Shown: positions 25,523 through 33,572 of the stretch, piece after piece
Layout of the letters: each line of letters starts with the position of its first letter
Position numbering within the stretch: the first letter of the stretch is position 1
DNA from: Mycobacterium sp. ACS4331
Lineage (GTDB): Bacteria > Actinomycetota > Actinomycetes > Mycobacteriales > Mycobacteriaceae
Length of the DNA: 64,000 nucleotides
Direction: 5' to 3'
Assembly (NCBI RefSeq): GCF_001667265.1
Contig: NZ_LZHW01000087.1
Coordinates: forward strand, 211,359-275,358
Translations under genes and position numbers: made by a program
Notes under the pieces: model-generated
What the model saw: only the letters and a program-made list of their open reading frames with translations
Database searches by the model: none
Told to the model about the DNA's origin: nothing

Positions 25523-26299
25523 CTAGTGGCCGCCGCCACTCACCGTCAACAACTCGCCTGTCACTCCGCTCGCCAGCGGCGAGGCAAGGTAGACGAAGGT
25601 GTTCGCCACTTCTTCTGGTGTAATCAAGCGCCCCAACGGAATCGACTCGATCATGCCCTTCCTGGCATCGTCGACACTGCGCCCCGTGGACGCCGCTTTG
25701 TCAGAGGTGAATGGGTCCAGCATCGCGGTGTCAACAAATCCCGGCGCCACCGCACATACCCGAATTCCCTCCCCGGCGACTTCGTTGGAGAGTGACTCCA
25801 CGAGTCCAACCACGGCGAATTTCGAAGCGGAGTAGGCGGCCAGGTTGGTCACCCCCTGCTTGCCCGCAAGCGACGATGTCGCCAGGAGCACGCCTCCTCC
25901 GGCCGCCCTCAGATGGGGAACAGCATGATGAAAGACGCTGTACACACCCCCGACGTTGATCTGCAGGACTCGTTGGAACTGCTCAACGGGCGTCTGATCC
26001 ACTCGGCCTGAGGTGAGTACACCGGCATTGGCAACCACCAGATCCACCCCGCCGAATCGGCGAGCGGCCTCATCGAGCGCCTCACTGACGGCGCCGTCGG
26101 CTGTCACGTCCAACTGCGTACCGTACGCATCAAAGCCACGAGACCGCAGTTCGTCCGCCTGCCTCTCGGCTCCCTCGCCGTCCAGATCATTGAGGGCCAC
26201 CTTCGCGCCCTCCTCGGCCAGCCGCCGTGCGGTGGCTGCCCCAATGCCTCGCGCCGCCCCCGTGATGAATGCCCGCCGCCCAGTGAGAAGACCGCCCAT
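25523..26299 (-). CDS. SDR oxidoreductase (acetoin reductase/FabG-like)
   Basis: A 258-residue classical SDR: cofactor loop TGAARGIGAATA near residue 14, ANAGVL, catalytic Ser in LLATSSLAGK, Tyr and Lys in YSASKFAVVG, and tail GVTGELLTVSGGG. The stretch after the active site (PGFVDTAMLDPF and following) resembles butanediol/acetoin-type SDRs more than FabG, but this is only a leaning. ATG 26299 follows AGGAAAGG. It lies 444 bases upstream of the E1 operon on the same strand; an island palindrome copy lies 323-349 bases before its start. A redox step in the same pathway is inferred. Confidence 0.87.
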   Translation of the reverse strand: MGGLLTGRRAFITGAARGIGAATARRLAEEGAKVALNDLDGEGAERQADELRSRGFDAYGTQLDVTADGAVSEALDEAARRFGGVDLVVANAGVLTSGRVDQTPVEQFQRVLQINVGGVYSVFHHAVPHLRAAGGGVLLATSSLAGKQGVTNLAAYSASKFAVVGLVESLSNEVAGEGIRVCAVAPGFVDTAMLDPFTSDKAASTGRSVDDARKGMIESIPLGRLITPEEVANTFVYLASPLASGVTGELLTVSGGGH

Positions 26300-26621
26300 G
26301 CTGCACCTTTCCTGCTGCCTTAGTTCATAGTTCGCGTGCCCAACAGGGCATCTGCCTTGGGTGGACCTGTCGCGAGTGGCCGGGGATGCTGGTCGGCCAG
26401 CCCTGTCAACGAGGAGAATCTGTCGCGTCCCATCTCACCGATGCCGTCGGTGCCGTTGCATCGAATGGCCAGCAAGGCTTCGATCAGCGCACCGCTACGC
26501 TCGAAGTGGTGGACCCAGCTGCGACGCGCAGGTGCGATGTCGGGTCCGAGAGATTGGGTACAGGCACATGGGAGTGTGCCGCTCAGGCGCCATGGTCAAC
26601 CGCCCTAGGATCTGCCGCATA
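26300..26621 (-). other. Probable decayed leader region of the SDR gene
   Basis: A minus-strand open frame of about 86 codons ends with TAA about 18 bases before the SDR start (near 26318), with segments such as SGALIEALLAI and GIGEMGRDRFSSL. It has no usable start codon near its beginning and fits no family I know. It is either a decayed gene or chance. Confidence 0.3.
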
Positions 26622-26648
26622 ATGGGCTATGGTGTGCCACTAGACCTT
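26622..26648. promoter_or_regulatory. Island palindrome, copy D (orphan or SDR promoter)
   Basis: ATGGGCTAT, nine bases, CTAGACCTT. The left half is the same as copy C, the right half is weaker. The nearest intact gene it could control is the SDR, 323 bases away on the minus strand. Confidence 0.55.
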
Positions 26649-26671
26649 TTTAACAGCGGGATGTGGCGGTG

Positions 26672-26725
26672 TCAATACTCGTAATCGAACTGACCCGGGC
26701 TGATCGCATTGACCCGAACGCCGGC
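26672..26725 (-). pseudogene. Possible SDR C-terminal remnant
   Basis: The minus strand reads AGVRVNAISPGQFDYEY and a TGA stop. GVRVNAISPG is a nearly universal SDR sequence, but the reading frame before it has no SDR features and the tail ends about 60 residues early. This looks like the broken end of a second SDR gene just upstream of palindrome copy D. Confidence 0.45.
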
Positions 26726-26881
26726 GGAAGCAGTTCCCGAACACGGTCTTGAAGCCGGTGATCGGCGCGACTCTTCCCCTCGCTCGAATGGGCGAGACTC
26801 ACGAACTCCGGAGAACAGACGGTCGTACGCGCTGCGCGACAGGGTCGCGATCGACGTGGCGGGCGAAACCGACGCGCTTCC

Positions 26882-28180
26882 TCAGTCGGTTTGATCGGCA
26901 GCCGCCAGGGCCGCGCTGTACTCCGTGATGTCGATCTCCTCGGCCGCAACGACCTTGGTGCCGTTGTAGACGTCGCGATCGATCTCATCGTCGGCGTTGG
27001 CGACAAGCATCGCCACGAAGGTGTCCCCATTGACATTGAGGAATGTGCGGAAGATGCCGGTGAACCAGTCGACGGCGATCAACAACCCCACCGCCTCGAA
27101 CGGCAGACCCAGTGACGTGGCGAGGAACATCGCCACCACCGGGAAGCCGCCGGGGACGGTGATGGTCCCCATGTTGAGCAAGATCGCCAACCCCATGCCG
27201 AGAGCGATCTGGCCGAAGCTCAGCTGGATGTCGCCGGCCTGCGCCAGGAACATCACGACGATCATGTAGTTGAGCACGGCCCCGTAGGAACCCATGGTCA
27301 ACCCGAGCGACAGCGTGAAGTTCGCGACCTTCTGGCTCACTCCCACCTTCTCGACGGTGTTCTTGAGGACCGTCGGGAAGGTGACCGCCGAGCTCGTCGT
27401 CGTCACCGCGATCACCGTCTGTTCGGCCAGCTTGCTCGGGAGCTTCCACGGGTTCAACCGGGTGCGCACGGTCACGACCACCACGAACAGGGTGAAGAGG
27501 ATCAGTACACCGAGCAGGGTGGTGCCCAGGTATTTCAGCGCGGTCGTCACCACCGAGAAGCCGACGTCGCCGGCCATGTTGGCCAGCAGGCAGAAGACGC
27601 CGATCGGCGCGATGTACATCACCAGTCGGATCATCGTCAGCACGATCTGCTGGATCTGGTCGATGAACGAGAGCACCGTAGTGTCACCGGTTTTGGCGAT
27701 GTGGGTCCGCAACGCGATGCCGAACAGCAGCGAGAAGACGATGATCGGGACCATCGTCGCCGTCGACATCGCGTCAAAGATGTTGGTGGAGACGAAGTTC
27801 AGCAGGGTCTCCTGCCAGCCCAGTGCCCTGCTCGCCGACTCCTCGAGGCTCGGATCGACCTGTTCGGTGTACACCATGCCGGCACCGGGGCGGAACACAC
27901 TGCTGAGCAGCCAGGCCAGCAGGGCGGCGGCCAGCGAGAATCCGAGCATCCACTTGACGGTGCGCAGGGCGATCCGGCCCGTGCCCGCGCCGGTCATCGA
28001 CCCGGTGGCCACGATCACCGAGGCCATGACCAGCGGCACGATCGACATCTGGATCAGGCGAATGAACATATCGCCGACGAACTTCAGATTGGCCGCCCAC
28101 TCTCCGACGACCAAGCCGAAGACGATTCCGGCGATCGCGGCGACGCCTATCTGCAGAGCAGGGTGTCTCAGCGCTTTCAT
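26882..28180 (-). CDS. Dicarboxylate/amino acid:cation symporter (DAACS family)
   Basis: A 432-residue glutamate/dicarboxylate symporter with about eight membrane helices and two hairpins. It shows FIRLIQMSIVPLVMASVIV, the first hairpin serines as TTTSSAVTFPTVLKN, the helix 7 signature as LGLTMGSYGAVLNYM (variant of NMDG), and VPGGFPVVAMFL followed by the Asp-containing VDWFTGIFRTFLNVNGDTF. It would import C4-dicarboxylates, glutamate or a related acid with Na+ or H+. The ATG start is seven bases behind TAGGTT, a leaderless-type promoter. No operon partner is evident. Confidence 0.92.
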   Translation of the reverse strand: MKALRHPALQIGVAAIAGIVFGLVVGEWAANLKFVGDMFIRLIQMSIVPLVMASVIVATGSMTGAGTGRIALRTVKWMLGFSLAAALLAWLLSSVFRPGAGMVYTEQVDPSLEESASRALGWQETLLNFVSTNIFDAMSTATMVPIIVFSLLFGIALRTHIAKTGDTTVLSFIDQIQQIVLTMIRLVMYIAPIGVFCLLANMAGDVGFSVVTTALKYLGTTLLGVLILFTLFVVVVTVRTRLNPWKLPSKLAEQTVIAVTTTSSAVTFPTVLKNTVEKVGVSQKVANFTLSLGLTMGSYGAVLNYMIVVMFLAQAGDIQLSFGQIALGMGLAILLNMGTITVPGGFPVVAMFLATSLGLPFEAVGLLIAVDWFTGIFRTFLNVNGDTFVAMLVANADDEIDRDVYNGTKVVAAEEIDITEYSAALAAADQTD

Positions 28181-28366
28181 GCTCTGGAACCTAGGTGTGA
28201 GCCACTACGGCGGTGTGCCGCTCACGTGAAAGCCCCGTTACCGCAGATCTCTGGTTCCGCCCCGTTTCGTGGTTCCCGAAGCAGGGCACCCCCATCCCAC
28301 GTTTCGCGGCCGCGCGCCACCTCCGTACCCGATGGATCGGTCAGTGTTTTCGCTTCGTCGGGCCTC

Positions 28367-29131
28367 TCAGAACCGCACGTGAAGGTCGTTGCTGACGAGT
28401 CTGCGCACTCCCCAGAAGTAGGTGAGCAGCGGCATGGTGCACCAGAGCACGTTGATGAGGACGAATTTCACCCACATCTCCACCGGCGACGACATGCTCT
28501 CCAGATTGTTGGCGATCTCGGTGCCGAAATAGACGGCAGGCAGGGTCACTTCGACGATCATGCCGGCCATGATCAACGACAGCTGGTTGCTGGTGAAACG
28601 CCTGCCGTTTCGGAAGAACTGGAACAGCGCGTAGGCCTCGAATATCCCGACGAACAGCGCGATCCATTCCATGCAGACGATGAGGGGGTCGCCAGTCAGG
28701 TAGCGCGCGTCACCACCGAGCAGGATGGGCGCCCACATGTACGTCCAGAGGGCCCCGTTCTCAACGCCCTCGACGATCTGATCGAAGAACAGCAGCCACG
28801 GGAGTTCCCAGATGAAGCGCGGGATCAGTGCGATGAAGACCCACACGATCACCATCGCCCCCAAACAGTCTGCCCGCGTCCAATCCCGGCGGTCTCCGAC
28901 CCGGAGCCAGGGAAGCGCAAGCGCGGTCACGAAGCAGCCGACCACGACGACCACCATCACCGTCGACGCGACGGGCTGAGGAACCCCCGCACGGGTCTCG
29001 AGGTACCAGAACACCGGGTGGATCGCGAAGAAGAAGGCAAGCACTCCGAAGAGCGACTTCTGCAGTGAGGAGAATCCGCGGCGCTCAGGCGCCTCCCCTG
29101 CCCCGTCGTGCTTGATCGATGTCTCTGTCAT
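28367..29131 (-). CDS. Multi-pass membrane protein (emopamil-binding-like fold possible)
   Basis: A 254-residue protein with six to seven hydrophobic helices (for example LFGVLAFFFAIHPVFWYLE, VIVWVFIALIPRFIWELPWL, IFEAYALFQFF). The acidic and aromatic residues inside helices (PRFIWELPW, GTEIANNLES, CMEWIAL) recall EBP-type sterol isomerase-like proteins, but I do not claim that function. ATG 29131 follows GGAGG at nine bases. It is divergent from the TetR gene at 29605, and a short dyad (29230-29241) lies 100 bases upstream, so TetR control is plausible. Confidence 0.75.
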   Translation of the reverse strand: MTETSIKHDGAGEAPERRGFSSLQKSLFGVLAFFFAIHPVFWYLETRAGVPQPVASTVMVVVVVGCFVTALALPWLRVGDRRDWTRADCLGAMVIVWVFIALIPRFIWELPWLLFFDQIVEGVENGALWTYMWAPILLGGDARYLTGDPLIVCMEWIALFVGIFEAYALFQFFRNGRRFTSNQLSLIMAGMIVEVTLPAVYFGTEIANNLESMSSPVEMWVKFVLINVLWCTMPLLTYFWGVRRLVSNDLHVRF

Positions 29132-29604
29132 GAGCACTGGCCTCCGAGGTTCTCGCCGACCGGACCGTCCGACCCGGCGACGGGCGGAAGTGCGTCTGCG
29201 TCGCAGTTGGCACCGAGCCCTCGTTTTATATCACGTGTGATGTTATAACGGTCGATAGTTTTTCACACGAAAAGTACGCCCGACGCGTGGGACACCGGCC
29301 ACGCGCTCAGCATGTCGGCGGAGAGGTGCTGTCTCCCAGCACTGTTGGGACACCACTCGTGTACAGGAAACGTCGTCCTCACTTGTCAGCCCCCAACTGA
29401 CGTGACAGTGCGCAACCCATTCCGGCATTTCCACGCCGCGCACGAATAGGATCGACGCGTGCGGCTCCTGTTCACGACCCCATTGACAGCGCACCGATGG
29501 CCCCGTCCCGGCGGGTCTTCGAAGCGCTCCCGCCGCCACATCGACATACCGCTGACGCCGGCCCGAGCCGCGAACCGATGACGGCCGATCACCCTCGCGG
29601 TTCC
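29132..29604. promoter_or_regulatory. Divergent promoter region with ATCAC-GT-GTGAT dyad
   Basis: About 470 bases between the divergent membrane-protein and TetR genes. The only clear element is ATCAC (29230-29234) and GTGAT (29237-29241), inverted around two bases within an AT-rich patch (TATATCACGTGTGATGTTATA region). This is a plausible regulator site. No supported gene is seen elsewhere in the stretch. Confidence 0.5.
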
Positions 29605-30249
29605 ATGCCACGACGCAGCCGGCACAGAAGTCAGGAACGCGCCGACCGCACACGCGAACTGGTCATCGAGGAAACCATCAGATGTATCCGCGAGGAAGGC
29701 TTCTCCGCGGCCAGCACCCGACACATCATCGAACGCGCCGGCGTCAGCACCGGCGTCGTTCAGTACCACTTCGGCGACCGGGATGGTCTGCTCACCGCTG
29801 TCATCGACCACGCCGTCACCACCCTGGTCGCCTCGATCAACGAGCTCGCCGACGAAGTCGAAGGCATCAAGGACACCGAGGAGCGCATGCGTGCACTCAC
29901 CGATGCCGCCTGGAGGGTCTTCCTCAACCCTGCCAGCCTCACCGCGATGGAGATACTGATCGCGACCCGATCACTGCGCTCCACGCTCGGCATGGAGCAA
30001 CTCGCCAGCCTGCAACCAGGACTGGAACGCATCGCTTCACTCATCGGCACACCCTCACCCCACGCCGCCGCGATCACCGACCTTCTTTGGGCAGCACCCC
30101 TGGGTCTCATGGTCGGCCAAATGGTCAGTGACGCTCCCCTTCCAACGGACCCCCAACGTCACGCCATGGCACAGCTGATGATCGACCACCTGAGGGTCAA
30201 CGCGACCGACGCCGCGAAGCGCCGCCGAAAGGCGCCCGGCCAACGCTGA
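29605..30249 (+). CDS. TetR-family transcriptional regulator
   Basis: A 214-residue regulator with a standard TetR N-terminal domain: TRELVIEETIRCIREEGF, STRHIIERAGVSTGVVQYHFGDRDGLL. The Val-Val-Gln-Tyr-His-Phe helix is typical of repressors. The C-terminal part is helical with unknown ligand. The start is uncertain: ATG 29605 gives the usual 15-residue basic lead, ATG 29578 gives nine more residues, and neither has a good ribosome site. It is divergent from the membrane protein gene, which is its most likely target. Confidence 0.87.
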   Translation: MPRRSRHRSQERADRTRELVIEETIRCIREEGFSAASTRHIIERAGVSTGVVQYHFGDRDGLLTAVIDHAVTTLVASINELADEVEGIKDTEERMRALTDAAWRVFLNPASLTAMEILIATRSLRSTLGMEQLASLQPGLERIASLIGTPSPHAAAITDLLWAAPLGLMVGQMVSDAPLPTDPQRHAMAQLMIDHLRVNATDAAKRRRKAPGQR

Positions 30250-30538
30250 TCTGGGCTGTGGCGGTGGCCTGGGCCAACAACAACACCACTCATCGGGTTC
30301 CCGGGCAACGGCGCAGGCACGCGTCTCGGACAACGCTTGATGCGCAACAGCTTCTGTCGTTGATCGAGGCTGTCAGGGATCAGCTCGACGGGCCGCTTGC
30401 GCACCAGGGCCATGACGACTGCGCTCAGCGTCGCCCGTTCGACCTGCAGCATGCGCTGCCGGTCGCCCGCTGAGCCCCGACCTCGGCCTCTCTGCGACTT
30501 CAGCGCCGCTTCGCTCGCCGGGGTCTAGCGTGAGCGGA
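30250..30538. other. Stretch without recognisable gene
   Basis: About 290 bases between tetR and the small protein gene. Open frames exist on both strands but carry no family features. The last bases hold TAGCGT (30526-30531), seven bases before ATG 30539, the likely leaderless promoter of the next gene. Confidence 0.45.
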
Positions 30539-30904
30539 ATGGGTTTGTTCAGTCACGAGGAGTTCCGGGACCCCGCCGACGGCGCGGGTGGCGGCGTCAG
30601 TGGGGTCGTTGAAAGAGTTCGGGCCGCTGAGGTGAGCGAGTACGGGGTGGACGAACCGGCGGTGGTGGGACCGGGGGCGCCGCCTGAGGATGGTTCGTGC
30701 GGCCAGTTCACTGTGCAGTTTCACGTGTCCACTTCAATGCTGGTCGGACTGAACCGTATCGCGAGAATGCGTGGGGTGAGCGTGCCGGAGTTATGCCGGC
30801 AGGTGATCGGTGTGTTTGTTGCCCAGCAGGAGGGCGAGCTGGGTGCATTGCTTGCCGCCGAGACGGAAGCCGCCGAGTACCGGCCGAGTCTGGGTGAGGC
30901 GTAG
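30539..30904 (+). CDS. Small protein with ribbon-helix-helix-like C-terminal half
   Basis: A 121-residue hypothetical protein. The N-terminal half is acidic and Gly-rich. Residues about 57-100 (QFTVQFHVSTSMLVGLN, then IARMRGVSVPELCRQVIG) have the strand-helix-helix pattern of Arc/CopG-type DNA-binding proteins, so DNA binding is possible. ATG 30539 is seven bases behind TAGCGT, which favours it over GTG 30530, whose first bases overlap that hexamer. It stands alone between regions without genes. No function is claimed. Confidence 0.6.
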   Translation: MGLFSHEEFRDPADGAGGGVSGVVERVRAAEVSEYGVDEPAVVGPGAPPEDGSCGQFTVQFHVSTSMLVGLNRIARMRGVSVPELCRQVIGVFVAQQEGELGALLAAETEAAEYRPSLGEA

Positions 30905-31209
30905 TCGCGTACGCAGGACCGGCGCGGCTCAGTTTCTTCCATCGCGGCCTTCGGCGGTGGGCTGCTCCTGCCAACACTGCCAGCGGGCCTTTGTCCACCA
31001 CACCCGTGTCGCGGCCCTGTCGCGGCCATCCGAGCGGATCCCGTAGCCGCAGAGGGAAATGTTGAGCATTTCATGTCGCGTCTTGTGCGGAATGGCAGGC
31101 TTCTTCGCGAAAAACGCTGCCATTCCGCACATTTCGGACGGCGGGGCGGTGCGAGTCGCCGCCGCCGTTGGAAGTAACAGCTACTGCAGCGTCGTTACAG
31201 CTCGAATCC
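30905..31209. other. Stretch with palindromes between small gene and dnaB
   Basis: No supported gene. A 30-codon plus-strand stretch about 30960-31050 (CSCQHCQRAF) looks like half of a zinc finger but stops at once. It holds the short palindrome GAAATG-ttgag-CATTTC (31056-31072) and the strong hairpin at 31085-31130. Confidence 0.4.
31085..31130. terminator. Strong hairpin downstream of dnaB (bidirectional terminator-like)
   Basis: Arms GTGCGGAATGGCAG (31085-31098) and CTGCCATTCCGCAC (31117-31130) are perfectly inverted around an 18-base loop. It lies between the convergent ends of the small gene and dnaB. There is no T-run after either arm, so termination would be of the hairpin-only mycobacterial type; a trace of a mobile element is the other reading. 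Confidence 0.55.
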
Positions 31210-32589
31210 TCAGTGCGCCATGTTGGTGAACCGCGACAAATGCAGCTGATGCGCCACCGTCACCGTCTTCGTCGGGCCGGCACGGTGTTTGGCCACAATG
31301 AGGTCGGCCTCGCCGCCACGCGGATCGTCACGCTCGAACGCATCGGGGCGGTGCAGCAGGATCACCATGTCGGCATCCTGCTCGATGGCGCCGGACTCGC
31401 GTAGGTCCGACAGCATCGGCCGCTTGTCGGTGCGCTGCTCGGGACCACGGTTCAGCTGGCTCATCGCCACCACCGGCACATCGAGTTCCTTGGCCAGCAG
31501 CTTCATGTTTCGGGAGAACTCCGAAACCTCCTGCTGCCGGGACTCGACCTTCTTGCCTGAGGTCATCAGCTGCAGGTAGTCGATGACCACCAGACGCAGA
31601 TCGGACTTCTGCTTCAAACGCCGTGCCTTGGCCCGGATCTCCATCATGGTCAGGTTGGGCGAATCGTCGATGTAGAGCGGCGCTTCGCTGATCTCACTCA
31701 TCCGGCGCGCCAGGCGCGTCCAGTCGTCGTCGCTCATGCGGCCCGACCGCATGTCGGCGAGCTTGATCTTGGCCTCCGCCGACAGCAGGCGCATGACGAT
31801 CTCGGTCTTGCTCATCTCGAGCGAGAAGATGATGCTGGGCAGCCTGTGCTTGATGGAGCAGGACCGCAGGAAATCCATTCCCAGCGTCGACTTGCCGACA
31901 CCGGGCCGCGCCGCCACCACGATCATCTGGCCGCCGTGCAGGCCGTTGGTGAGTTCGTCGAGTTCGGTGAACCCGGTCGGCACACCCTTGGCGATGCCGC
32001 CGTTGGACGCGATCGCGTCGATCTCATCCATCGTGGGCTGCAGCATGTCCTCGAGCGGCACGAAGTCCTCGGACGTGCGTCCGTCGGTGACCTCGTAGAG
32101 CTCGGCCTGGGCCCGGTCCACCACCTCGGCCACATCGGCGCCCTCAGCACCCGCGTAGCCGTACTGCACGACCCGGGTGCCCGCTTCGACCAGACGGCGC
32201 AGCAGTGCCTTCTCGGCCACGATTCCGGCGTAGTACCCGGCGTTGGCCGCGGTGGGCACCGTGGAGATCAGCGTGTGCAGATACGGCGCACCGCCGACGC
32301 GGCGCAGCAGGCCCTTGCGGTCGAGCTCGGCGGCGACCGTGACGGCGTCGGCGGGCTCACCGCGCCCGTAGAGGTCCAGGATCGCGTCGTAGACGTTCTG
32401 GTGCGCGGGACGGTAGAAGTCGGTGGGCCGCAGGCGCTCGAGCACGTCGGCGATGGCGTCCTTGCTCAGCAGCATGCCGCCCAGCACGGACTGCTCTGCG
32501 GCCATGTCCTGCGGCGGTTGGCGACCGAAATCTTCACTGGGCGGGGGTGTGTCCATCCCCGGCTGCCCGAGATCGTCAACGACGGCCAT
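31210..32589 (-). CDS. dnaB: Replicative DNA helicase DnaB, intein-free
   Basis: A 459-residue hexameric 5'-3' helicase that unwinds DNA at the replication fork. The N-terminal domain (AAEQSVLGGMLLSKDAI) binds primase; the RecA-like domain has Walker A ARPGVGKSTLG, Walker B-like LVVIDYLQLM, the MSQLNRG sensor and the arginine-finger region GAIEQDADMV. Mycobacterial dnaB genes often carry inteins at the P-loop or downstream; here all these motifs are continuous and the length is the plain family length. Start ATG 32589 has AGGTAGGAGG upstream. Confidence 0.98.
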   Translation of the reverse strand: MAVVDDLGQPGMDTPPPSEDFGRQPPQDMAAEQSVLGGMLLSKDAIADVLERLRPTDFYRPAHQNVYDAILDLYGRGEPADAVTVAAELDRKGLLRRVGGAPYLHTLISTVPTAANAGYYAGIVAEKALLRRLVEAGTRVVQYGYAGAEGADVAEVVDRAQAELYEVTDGRTSEDFVPLEDMLQPTMDEIDAIASNGGIAKGVPTGFTELDELTNGLHGGQMIVVAARPGVGKSTLGMDFLRSCSIKHRLPSIIFSLEMSKTEIVMRLLSAEAKIKLADMRSGRMSDDDWTRLARRMSEISEAPLYIDDSPNLTMMEIRAKARRLKQKSDLRLVVIDYLQLMTSGKKVESRQQEVSEFSRNMKLLAKELDVPVVAMSQLNRGPEQRTDKRPMLSDLRESGAIEQDADMVILLHRPDAFERDDPRGGEADLIVAKHRAGPTKTVTVAHQLHLSRFTNMAH

Positions 32590-33018
32590 ACGGCTTACGT
32601 GCCTCCTACCTCACAAGTCGAACACACATTCGAGCGTACCCGCTCGGAATCTACGTCCAACCCCCGACAAGTGGGCTGTCGTCCCCCGGCGCCGCATTGC
32701 GCCGGGTAGACGTTAGAGCGTTGCTGTGGCCAGTGGAACCACCCCTGTTGATGAACCTGTGCATCGTGTGTGGATATCTGTGCACCGCCATGTTGGCTGG
32801 TTGGGGAGAACCTGTGGAGTAATGATCAATTTTTCGGTGTTACCGCAGATAAGCGCACCACAACCGGCCTGTGATTCTGTGGATGGCAATCGCCACGGCG
32901 TGTCGGACCAGGTTGCGTTCTCGGGCGTGTTGTATTGCCGGCGATGAAGCGGTGAGTTAACGGCAGGTTAGGTTCGCTGAGCACCCGACCCACGAGTCAG
33001 TTCGCCAGGACAGACAGC
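32590..33018. promoter_or_regulatory. Upstream region of dnaB
   Basis: About 430 bases between the rplI terminator and dnaB; no gene seen. Three TGTGGA-type ninemers (near 32769, 32813 and 32879) come within one to three bases of the DnaA-box complement TGTGGATAA, in an AT-richer patch. They are too imperfect to call DnaA boxes. Confidence 0.35.
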
Positions 33019-33060
33019 TACTCCCCGGCCTTCGCCCATTGTGGCGATGACCGGGGAGTA
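33019..33060 (-). terminator. Hairpin after rplI
   Basis: TACTCCCCGG (33019-33028) and CCGGGGAGTA (33051-33060) pair perfectly, with a smaller TCGCC/GGCGA stem inside. It lies about 40 bases after the rplI stop and probably ends the ribosomal-protein transcript. Confidence 0.72.
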
Positions 33061-33099
33061 TTTACGCTGACGCTAAATTATGGCGACGGCCGCGGACCG

Positions 33100-33555
33100 C
33101 TATTCCGCGGTGACGTCCAGCGACACGGTCGCGTGCAGACCCGAGTGCAGGTGCACCTCGACCGGATGCGTGCCGACGGCCTTGATGTGCGCCTTGGGCA
33201 GCTGCACCGAACGCTTGTCGAGGCTCGGACCGCCGGCCTTCTTGATGGCGGCGACGACGTCGGCCGCGGTGATCGAGCCGAACAGCTTGCCCGAATCGCC
33301 GGCGGTCTTGGCGGTCAGCGCGACGCTGCCCAGGCCCTCGATGGCGGCCTTCAGTTCCTTGGCGTGATCGAGATCGCGAACCTGCTTGATGTCGCGGGCG
33401 CGGCGGATCTCATCGGCCTGACGCTGCGCACCACGGGTGGCGACGATCGCCAGACCACGGGGCAGCAGGTAGTTACGGCCGTAGCCGTCCTTGACCTCAA
33501 CGGTGTCGCCGGCCGAACCCAGGTGGTCGACCTCAGCGGTGAGAATGAGCTTCAT
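33100..33555 (-). CDS. rplI: 50S ribosomal protein L9
   Basis: A 151-residue two-domain ribosomal protein. The N-terminal rRNA-binding domain shows MKLILTAEVDHLG and the highly conserved VKDGYGRNYLLPRGLA; a long connecting helix leads to the C-terminal domain (GKLFGSITAADV, THPVEVHLH). It closes the rpsF-ssb-rpsR-rplI operon, 17 bases after rpsR, and is followed by a hairpin terminator. Confidence 0.98.
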   Translation of the reverse strand: MKLILTAEVDHLGSAGDTVEVKDGYGRNYLLPRGLAIVATRGAQRQADEIRRARDIKQVRDLDHAKELKAAIEGLGSVALTAKTAGDSGKLFGSITAADVVAAIKKAGGPSLDKRSVQLPKAHIKAVGTHPVEVHLHSGLHATVSLDVTAE

Positions 33556-33572
33556 CGTGTGTCTCCCGTCCC

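Noticed and set aside
30960..31050. Zinc-finger protein gene
   Set aside because: CSCQHCQRAF recalls a zinc ribbon half, but the frame stops after about 30 codons and has no second Cys pair.
32769..32887. DnaA-box-like ninemers upstream of dnaB
   Set aside because: Each differs from the consensus complement TGTGGATAA by one to three bases and the spacing is irregular; the real origin is expected near dnaA, outside the window.
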